Made by a program: the position numbers and the translations under genes. DNA of 7,189 nt from an uncultured Burkholderiales bacterium (GTDB lineage Bacteria; Pseudomonadota; Gammaproteobacteria; Burkholderiales; Burkholderiaceae_C). The notes beneath the pieces were generated by a model that did not search any database, was not told where the DNA came from, and saw nothing but the letters and a program-made list of their open reading frames with translations. Location: positions 1 through 7,189 of the forward strand of contig CAJBLW010000043.1 in NCBI GenBank assembly GCA_903953985.1. The letters are read 5' to 3'. Shown piece by piece: positions 1 to 3,840 of this stretch; position 1 is the first letter of the stretch; every line of letters begins with the position of its first letter.

Positions 1-260
1 GAGAAAGGCAGTTTTTCCTCGTCATTTTCCAGAAAATACTGCCGGATTTCTGGGCGGATGTACTCCAGACCGTATCGGATGCGGCCCGTGAGCGGGTAGT
101 TGCGGCGCACGGCTTGGCGGGTTTGCACATAGTCCATCCAGCCGAGCACAAACAGCAGGGCAAAACCGCCGCTGACCCAGATCGAATAGGGCAGCGCTAC
201 CAGCGCGGCGGGGGCCGTCACCAGCCAAGGTAAATACCTGGAAAAAGTCGGACGGGCCAT
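1..260 (-). CDS. FMN-binding glutamate synthase family protein, N-terminal part (runs off left edge)
   Basis: Translating the minus strand from the ATG at 260 gives 86 complete residues with no stop, beginning MARPTFSRYLPWLVTAPAAL. Residues about 9-43 are hydrophobic and could form two membrane helices. A basic stretch (QAVRRNYPLTGRIRYGLEYI) and RPEIRQYFLEND (69-80) follow. This N-terminal layout, especially the NYP and RPEIRQYF elements, is what I recognise from membrane-anchored members of the glutamate synthase domain family (PF01645-type, usually about 500 residues). These resemble the FMN/Fe-S catalytic part of GltB but lack the amidotransferase domain. Their physiological substrate is poorly defined, so ammonia-dependent glutamate synthesis should not be assumed. 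The catalytic domain lies outside the window. The start is supported by a good ribosome binding site. The gene is oriented away from an AT-rich region that probably contains its promoter. Confidence 0.82.
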   Translation of the reverse strand, partial: MARPTFSRYLPWLVTAPAALVALPYSIWVSGGFALLFVLGWMDYVQTRQAVRRNYPLTGRIRYGLEYIRPEIRQYFLENDEEKLPF

Positions 261-265
261 GGGAA

Positions 266-270
266 CTCCT
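266..270 (-). promoter_or_regulatory. Ribosome binding site of the glutamate-synthase-family gene
   Basis: On the minus strand AGGAG lies five bases (TTCCC) before the ATG at 260. It is the clearest Shine-Dalgarno sequence in the window and fixes the start of the leftmost gene. Most other genes here have weak or no such motif. Confidence 0.75.
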
Positions 271-340
271 GCAATGCTGCCCGCCGGTCAGGGCGACGCG
301 GGTTGATGAATGAAGGGAAGTGCTGCCATGGTGAACGAAT

Positions 341-430
341 TGGATAATTTTGTATAGGGTATTGCTACTAATGAGATTTCAAATAAAAAATTTCGTTTTA
401 TTCAAAATAAATGTGTAATTTAAATTGAGT
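341..430 (-). promoter_or_regulatory. AT-rich presumed promoter/UP region of the leftmost gene
   Basis: This 90-base stretch has 19 G or C bases (about 21%), while the flanking coding sequence is clearly GC-rich. It lies 80-170 bases upstream of the ATG at 260 and is the obvious place for that gene's promoter. On the minus strand there is TTGAAA (382-377) and TATACA (356-351), but 20 bases separate them, too many for a normal sigma-70 pair, so I do not assign exact hexamers. A 7-bp inverted repeat, AATAAAA (382-388) with TTTTATT (396-402) around a 7-base loop, sits inside it. No plus-strand gene follows that would need a promoter here. The rest of 261-546 shows only an 11-base-period duplication of TCGCAAAG (466-473 and 477-484) and a weak hairpin. 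Confidence 0.45.
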
Positions 431-505
431 AGTCGCAGAAGGGGTGAGATGGGTTCGAAAAAGTTTCGCAAAGGGCTCGCAAAGAGATCGAGGATGCAGG
501 CCAAA

Positions 506-523
506 GGCGGGTTGATCCCAGCC
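506..523 (-). terminator. Weak candidate terminator after the MnmC-type gene
   Basis: On the minus strand, 24 bases past the oxidoreductase stop codon, GGC-T-GGG and CCCGCC can pair (six base pairs with one bulged T, loop ATCAA), followed by only three T residues. It is in the right place for the end of the yggX-mnmC transcript. The stem is short and the T-tract poor, so this is a candidate only. Confidence 0.25.
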
Positions 524-546
524 GCAGTGGCGCGAAGACCCGACTT

Positions 547-1821
547 TCAAGCCAACGCAAATCGCTCGGCCGCCAGGTGTCGAGTCAATGCGGCCGGCAG
601 GGGTAGGGGTTCGTTGTTCAGCCAGGCGGCGGTGAGTTCGCCGCACAACACAGCCAGGCTGATGCCACGGGCACCCATGCCGGTGCTCAGGCAGAGGCCT
701 GGTAGGTGTTGGCGATCGATGGGGCCGACCGCAGGCAGGCGGTTGGGCAAGGTGCATCGCACACCGGCCCAGCCCTGCACCCGGTTCGGCTCAAAATGCC
801 CGGCCATGGCCTGACCCAAAGCGGGCAGCAGCGTGGCCAGTCGCACATGATTGGCCACATGGTCTTCTTCGCGCACGGGGGCTTGTTCGCAATGGCGCTC
901 AAAGGTGGATCCGATGAACCAGCCCGGCGTCCCTTCGGGCGTGGGCACGCCGCTGATGAAGCTGCCATGGCCATTGACGGGAAACGGCGGCAGCAACTGT
1001 CGCTGGTCTTGGGCCAGGTCGGCCATGTGCCCAAAACTGACTTGCCCGCGCAAAGGGTTGAGTGGCACGGCAAAACCGGGCAGCGGCCTTAACAAAGCCA
1101 GGCTGTCAAAGGCGCTGGCGACCACCAGAACGGGGGCTTGGCCCAGCGTTTGGCCTTGGGCATCGGTCACGGCCCATTCATCGCCGAGCCGCTCTATGCC
1201 CTGAACCCCCTGGCCCCAGCGCACCTGCACGCCCGGCGTTTGCAACTGCGCGGCCACCAATTTCTGGGGCCGAATCCAGCCCGCCTGCGCGTGCCAGAGC
1301 GCGGGCGTACCGGGCGGCAGGCCTGCCGCGGCAATTTGCGCCGCGCTGGCTGGGGCGCTGTGCTGATCGCAGGTGTCCGAGGGCAGGCGGCGTTTGCCCG
1401 CCAGGTTGTGTTCGAAGACGCCGGTCAGCGCCCAATCGGTGCCGCTTTGCAGCAACGTCTGGGCGCGGTGCAGCGTGGCCTGCACCCCCGCACGCGTGAT
1501 CCGCGAGAGCACATTGTCATCAGGTGAAACGTGAGGTGCGGCCAAACCCGCAGGCAGGCCCGATGCGCCGGCCCCCACCCCAAGGGCGTGGTCAAGCACC
1601 GTGACCGACCAGCCGCGCACGGCCAAGCTGTGCGCTACGGCTGACCCTGACAGGCCGGCACCGATCACCAGGGCTTGGCGCGTTTCGGGTGGCGAATTCT
1701 GGCTTGAAGCGGATAAAGAGTGCAAGCAAGACTCGCTGGATGGGAGGTTTGGCGTTGAGCTTTTGGTGTGAAATGCAAAGGCACTGCTAGCAACGCCCAA
1801 CGCGCAACGCGCAACGCGCAA
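547..1821 (-). CDS. mnmC: MnmC2-type FAD-dependent tRNA-modification oxidoreductase, stand-alone (start uncertain)
   Basis: FAD-dependent oxidoreductase of the DAO superfamily, most like the C-terminal half of MnmC. In MnmC that half removes the carboxymethyl group from cmnm5(s2)U at the tRNA wobble position, giving nm5(s2)U in the cytoplasm. Visible features, numbered from the TTG at 1821, are the dinucleotide-binding loop GAGLSG (54-59), GASG (85-88), QAGWIRPQKL (179-188), RGQVSFG (258-264), GWAGVRCTLPNRLPAVGP (350-367) and the C-terminal flavin-binding GMGARGIS (381-388). The MnmD methyltransferase domain that precedes this part in E. coli MnmC is absent, because yggX lies directly upstream. 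Homology begins near residue 48. Residues 1-47 are low-complexity and start inside a 7-bp repeat array. There is no ATG before the Rossmann loop and no Shine-Dalgarno; a TTG at 1725 would give 392 residues. Another DAO-family function cannot be fully excluded. Confidence 0.8.
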   Translation of the reverse strand: MRVARCALGVASSAFAFHTKSSTPNLPSSESCLHSLSASSQNSPPETRQALVIGAGLSGSAVAHSLAVRGWSVTVLDHALGVGAGASGLPAGLAAPHVSPDDNVLSRITRAGVQATLHRAQTLLQSGTDWALTGVFEHNLAGKRRLPSDTCDQHSAPASAAQIAAAGLPPGTPALWHAQAGWIRPQKLVAAQLQTPGVQVRWGQGVQGIERLGDEWAVTDAQGQTLGQAPVLVVASAFDSLALLRPLPGFAVPLNPLRGQVSFGHMADLAQDQRQLLPPFPVNGHGSFISGVPTPEGTPGWFIGSTFERHCEQAPVREEDHVANHVRLATLLPALGQAMAGHFEPNRVQGWAGVRCTLPNRLPAVGPIDRQHLPGLCLSTGMGARGISLAVLCGELTAAWLNNEPLPLPAALTRHLAAERFALA

Positions 1822-1829
1822 CGCTCAAC
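1791..1829. repeat. Heptanucleotide tandem repeat (CAACGCG-type, about 5.6 copies)
   Basis: Five consecutive 7-base units occupy 1791-1825 (CAACGCC, three CAACGCG, CAACGCT), followed by a partial CAAC (1826-1829). The array spans the yggX stop codon and the putative start of the MnmC-type gene. On the minus strand every unit contains TTG. Because seven is not a multiple of three, successive units place TTG in each reading frame. Confidence 0.9.
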
Positions 1830-2100
1830 TTGCTGCAGGGGGCACGTAGCCTTGGGCCGCGTCGGCGCCATCGCCGAAGAAATGGTTTTCCATTTGGCGC
1901 GCCAAGTATTGGCGGGCGCGCAAATCGGCCAGGTTCAGACGGTTTTCATTGACCAGCATGGTCTGGTGCTTGAGCCAGTCGGCCCAGGCCTGCTTGCTCA
2001 CGCTTTCCCAGATGCGCTTGCCCAGCTCGCCCGGGTAGGGCGGAAAATCCATACCCTCTGCTTCTTTGCCGAGTTTGATGCATTGAACGTTGCGTGCCAT
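1825..2100 (-). CDS. yggX: YggX-type Fe(II) trafficking / oxidative damage protection protein
   Basis: A 91-residue cytoplasmic protein of the YggX family (DUF/Pfam Iron_traffic), the usual family length. Members help protect Fe-S clusters from oxidative damage and are proposed to handle labile ferrous iron, although direct metal transfer is debated. Family signatures are plain: CIKLGKEAEGMDFPPYPGEL (residues 7-26, with the conserved Cys7), GKRIWESVSKQAW, the WLKHQTMLVNENRLNLAD block, and the C-terminal GYVPP. The ATG at 2100 gives the canonical M-A-R-N-V-Q-C start. The Shine-Dalgarno is weak (an AAGG about 12 bases upstream). The gene is divergent from fpr across 214 bases and is followed after three bases by the MnmC-type frame on the same strand, so the two are probably cotranscribed. 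In E. coli yggX is induced through SoxS. Confidence 0.95.
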   Translation of the reverse strand: MARNVQCIKLGKEAEGMDFPPYPGELGKRIWESVSKQAWADWLKHQTMLVNENRLNLADLRARQYLARQMENHFFGDGADAAQGYVPPAAS

Positions 2101-2114
2101 GGTGATTGTCAGCC

Positions 2115-2151
2115 TTGATGTATCTTAAGAAGCACTGGTTATACGGATATA
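2115..2151 (+). promoter_or_regulatory. Candidate fpr promoter with overlapping TATA-N4-TATA dyad
   Basis: TTGATG (2115-2120) and TTATAC (2139-2144) are separated by 18 bases, and a TG one base before the second hexamer makes an extended -10 arrangement. This could drive fpr, leaving a leader of roughly 165 bases. The -10 overlaps TATACGGATATA (2140-2151), an inverted repeat of TATA arms around four bases, which is the kind of short AT dyad bound by LysR-type regulators. No yggX promoter with good spacing was found on the opposite strand. All of this rests on motif inspection alone. Confidence 0.35.
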
Positions 2152-2163
2152 GAATTTCTGTAG

Positions 2164-2175
2164 TTCCAGTTGGAA
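2164..2175. promoter_or_regulatory. Inverted repeat TTCCA-N2-TGGAA in the yggX/fpr intergenic region
   Basis: A perfect 5-bp dyad with a 2-base centre lies 12 bases beyond the TATA-N4-TATA dyad, so the two centres are about 24 bases apart, roughly two helical turns. It could be part of an operator serving both divergent genes, but a 10-base match can arise by chance. The remaining sequence to 2314 shows no further clear motif. Confidence 0.25.
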
Positions 2176-2314
2176 GCGGTTCACACGAAAATACGGGTTG
2201 TTGGTGCAACAGCGCCATGTTTCTTTGTGGACTTGCAGGCCTCAACTGTAGCAAGCTTTCAGCATCCTCCATTGGCATTGGGTCTCTCGCCCGGCCAAAA
2301 CCCAGACACATCAA

Positions 2315-3091
2315 ATGAGTGCATTTCTTGAAGAACGCGTTTTGAGCGTTCACCACTGGACCGACCGCTTGTTCAGCTTCACCACCACCCGTGACCAGGC
2401 CCTGCGCTTTTCGAATGGACACTTCACCATGATCGGCCTGCGCAGTGACAACGGCAAACCGCTGTTAAGGGCCTATTCCATTGCCAGTGCCAACTACGAA
2501 GAGCATTTGGAGTTTTTAAGCATCAAGGTGCCCGATGGCCCGCTGACCTCCAGGCTGCAGCACATTCAGGTGGGCGACACCATCGTGGTCGGCCGCAAGC
2601 CTACCGGCACCTTGCTCATTGATTATTTGCTGCCCGGCAAGAACCTTTACCTCATGGGCACAGGCACCGGCCTGGCGCCGTTCTTGAGCATCATCCGCGA
2701 CCCCGAAACGTATGAGCGATTCGAAAAGGTTATCTTGGTGCACGGTGTGCGCCAGGTCAATGAACTGGCCTACCACGACTACATCACCAAAGAGTTGCCT
2801 GCCCATGAGTTTTTGGGCGAGATGGTGAGCCAACAATTGCTGTACTACCCCACGGTGACCCGCGAGCCCTATCAAAACCAGGGCCGTGTGACCGACCTGA
2901 TGGAAAGCGGCAAGCTGTTTGCCGACTTGGGTCTGCCCAAGCTCAACCCGGTCAGCGACCGCGTCATGATCTGCGGCAGCCCAGCCATGCTCAAAGACCT
3001 CAAGCGCATCTGCGAAGACAGCGGTCTGTCCGAAGGCAATACCAGCACGCCTGGGGCGTTTGTGATCGAGCGGGCTTTTGCAGATGCCTAG
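2315..3091 (+). CDS. fpr: Ferredoxin/flavodoxin--NADP(+) reductase, bacterial type
   Basis: This FAD enzyme passes electrons between NADPH and ferredoxin or flavodoxin in the cytoplasm, feeding Fe-S cluster assembly, repair and reductive biosynthesis. The 258 residues match the usual bacterial Fpr length. In order one sees the family-typical start (ERVLSVHHWTDRLFSFTTTR, 7-26), the FAD-binding RAYS motif (52-55), the PDGPLTSRL segment (73-81), GTGTGLAPF (115-123), which opens the NADP domain, the LVHGVR strand (141-146), MICGSPAM (218-225) and a C-terminal AFVIERAFADA. A short C-terminal extension after the last aromatic residue is characteristic of this bacterial subclass and affects coenzyme binding. 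The ATG at 2315 fits family N-termini, although no Shine-Dalgarno is visible. In E. coli fpr is a SoxRS target. In Pseudomonas putida the homologue is controlled by the LysR-type FinR. Confidence 0.95.
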   Translation: MSAFLEERVLSVHHWTDRLFSFTTTRDQALRFSNGHFTMIGLRSDNGKPLLRAYSIASANYEEHLEFLSIKVPDGPLTSRLQHIQVGDTIVVGRKPTGTLLIDYLLPGKNLYLMGTGTGLAPFLSIIRDPETYERFEKVILVHGVRQVNELAYHDYITKELPAHEFLGEMVSQQLLYYPTVTREPYQNQGRVTDLMESGKLFADLGLPKLNPVSDRVMICGSPAMLKDLKRICEDSGLSEGNTSTPGAFVIERAFADA

Positions 3092-3137
3092 GTCCTGCAG
3101 GGAATGAGTGAGCCACCGCTCCTACACCGGTGCAGAC

Positions 3138-3163
3138 AGGGGGCACAATGCCCCCTTGCTTTT
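3138..3163 (+). terminator. Intrinsic-terminator-like hairpin after fpr
   Basis: AGGGGGC (3138-3144) pairs perfectly with GCCCCCT (3150-3156) around the loop ACAAT, and the hairpin is followed by TGCTTTT. A seven-pair GC-rich stem with a T-rich tail is consistent with an intrinsic terminator 47 bases after the fpr stop. The dsbB start lies only 11 bases after the T-run, so it may instead be a leaky terminator or attenuator within an fpr-dsbB transcript. No separate dsbB promoter is evident. Confidence 0.6.
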
Positions 3164-3174
3164 GAAAAGACGCT

Positions 3175-3678
3175 ATGAATCTGAACGCCATTTCTCCCCA
3201 ACGCTGGATGCTGCTGACGGCCTTGTCGTGCATCGGCATGTTGGTGTTTGGCCTGTATTTGCAACACGTCGTCGGTCTGAACCCTTGCCCCATGTGCATC
3301 GTCCAGCGCTATGCCTTGATCGGCGTGGCGGTGCTGGCTTTGATGGGCTGGCGTTTGCGCGGCATAGGCTTGGTTGCATCCAGCTTGCTTTTGACATTGG
3401 CCGCGGGCTTTGGGGCCTTCACGGCCGCTCGTCAAAGCTGGCTGCAGTGGTACCCGCCCGAGGTGGTCAACTGCGGGCGAGATTTTTACGGCATGGTCGA
3501 AAACTTTCCTCTTAACCGCGCCATTCCCATGATCTTCAAAGGCAACGGTGACTGCAGCAAGATCGACTGGACCTTTTTGGGTGGCTCGATCGCCAACTGG
3601 TCGTTCGTCTGCTTTGTTCTTTTTGGCTTGCTGGGGCTGTGGGTGGCCCTCAAGTCCCGTTCAGCTCAGATTGCATAA
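3175..3678 (+). CDS. dsbB: Disulfide bond formation protein DsbB
   Basis: Inner-membrane enzyme that reoxidises the periplasmic thiol oxidase DsbA and hands the electrons to quinone. The 167 residues are close to the roughly 176 of E. coli DsbB. Four hydrophobic helices are visible at about 11-30, 43-59, 64-82 and 140-160. The first periplasmic loop carries CPMC (Cys38, Cys41), followed by QRYA with the conserved Arg45. The second loop carries the other redox pair, Cys100 (VVNCGRDF) and Cys127 (GDCSKIDW). All residues expected for a working enzyme are therefore present. The ATG at 3175 has only a weak AAAAG upstream. It is preceded by a terminator-like hairpin and followed by a UUCG-capped hairpin, so it may be a nearly monocistronic gene. 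No dsbA is in the window; the two genes are commonly unlinked. Confidence 0.96.
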   Translation: MNLNAISPQRWMLLTALSCIGMLVFGLYLQHVVGLNPCPMCIVQRYALIGVAVLALMGWRLRGIGLVASSLLLTLAAGFGAFTAARQSWLQWYPPEVVNCGRDFYGMVENFPLNRAIPMIFKGNGDCSKIDWTFLGGSIANWSFVCFVLFGLLGLWVALKSRSAQIA

Positions 3679-3691
3679 CTGAGCAGCACTG

Positions 3692-3716
3692 CATGGTGAA
3701 CTTCGGTTCTTCCATG
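3692..3716 (+). terminator. UUCG-tetraloop hairpin after dsbB (probable 3' end structure)
   Basis: CATGG (3692-3696) pairs with CCATG (3712-3716), and GAAC (3698-3701) pairs with GTTC (3706-3709), around a TTCG loop closed by C-G. The two helices are separated by a 1x2 internal loop. C(UUCG)G is an exceptionally stable RNA tetraloop and is frequent in bacterial terminator stems. The hairpin starts 13 bases after the dsbB stop, the expected place for a 3' end. No T-tract follows, so it may stabilise the 3' end or act with Rho rather than terminate alone. Confidence 0.5.
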
Positions 3717-3743
3717 GTCCCCCGGAACTGATGGGTGGACGAT

Positions 3744-3793
3744 CGGCCCTGCGGCCCTGCGTCCGGCCCTGGGTTTTTCGGGCCGACCCCAGG
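3744..3793. repeat. CGGCCCTG repeats with two overlapping stem options upstream of the glycosyltransferase operon
   Basis: CGGCCCTG occurs three times, at 3744-3751, 3752-3759 and 3764-3771. The third copy can pair through CGGCCC (3764-3769) with GGGCCG (3780-3785). Alternatively CCTGGG (3768-3773) can pair with CCCAGG (3788-3793). The two stems share bases and exclude each other. This lies 48-97 bases before the ATG at 3841 and could be an untranslated leader structure or simply GC-rich sequence. No convincing promoter or Shine-Dalgarno was found in 3717-3840. Confidence 0.4.
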
Positions 3794-3840
3794 AGCAGCC
3801 CGTTCAGGGTGACAATACCGGCTCCTCCTGTTGCCCCTGC

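Noticed and set aside
351..382. TTGAAA and TATACA on the minus strand as a sigma-70 promoter.
   Set aside because: The 20-base spacing is outside the normal 16-18 range, so I report only a general promoter region.
425..814. Plus-strand frame of 129 codons starting in the AT-rich gap.
   Set aside because: Most of it is antisense to the conserved C-terminus of the MnmC-type gene, and its translation looks like random basic sequence.
1791..1829. CRISPR-like array.
   Set aside because: The units are seven bases with no spacers, so it is a simple tandem repeat.
1665..1871. Minus-strand frame crossing the yggX/mnmC junction in another frame.
   Set aside because: It has no homology I recognise and covers the repeat array and the end of yggX. 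A frameshift linking it to the oxidoreductase is unnecessary because the main frame is already open to the yggX stop.
2106..2318. Plus-strand frame of 70 codons ending with an ATGA overlap at the fpr start, possibly a Cys-containing leader peptide.
   Set aside because: It starts at TTG (or ATG 2118) with no ribosome binding site, lies across the presumed promoter, and resembles nothing I know. The overlap is suggestive but not enough.
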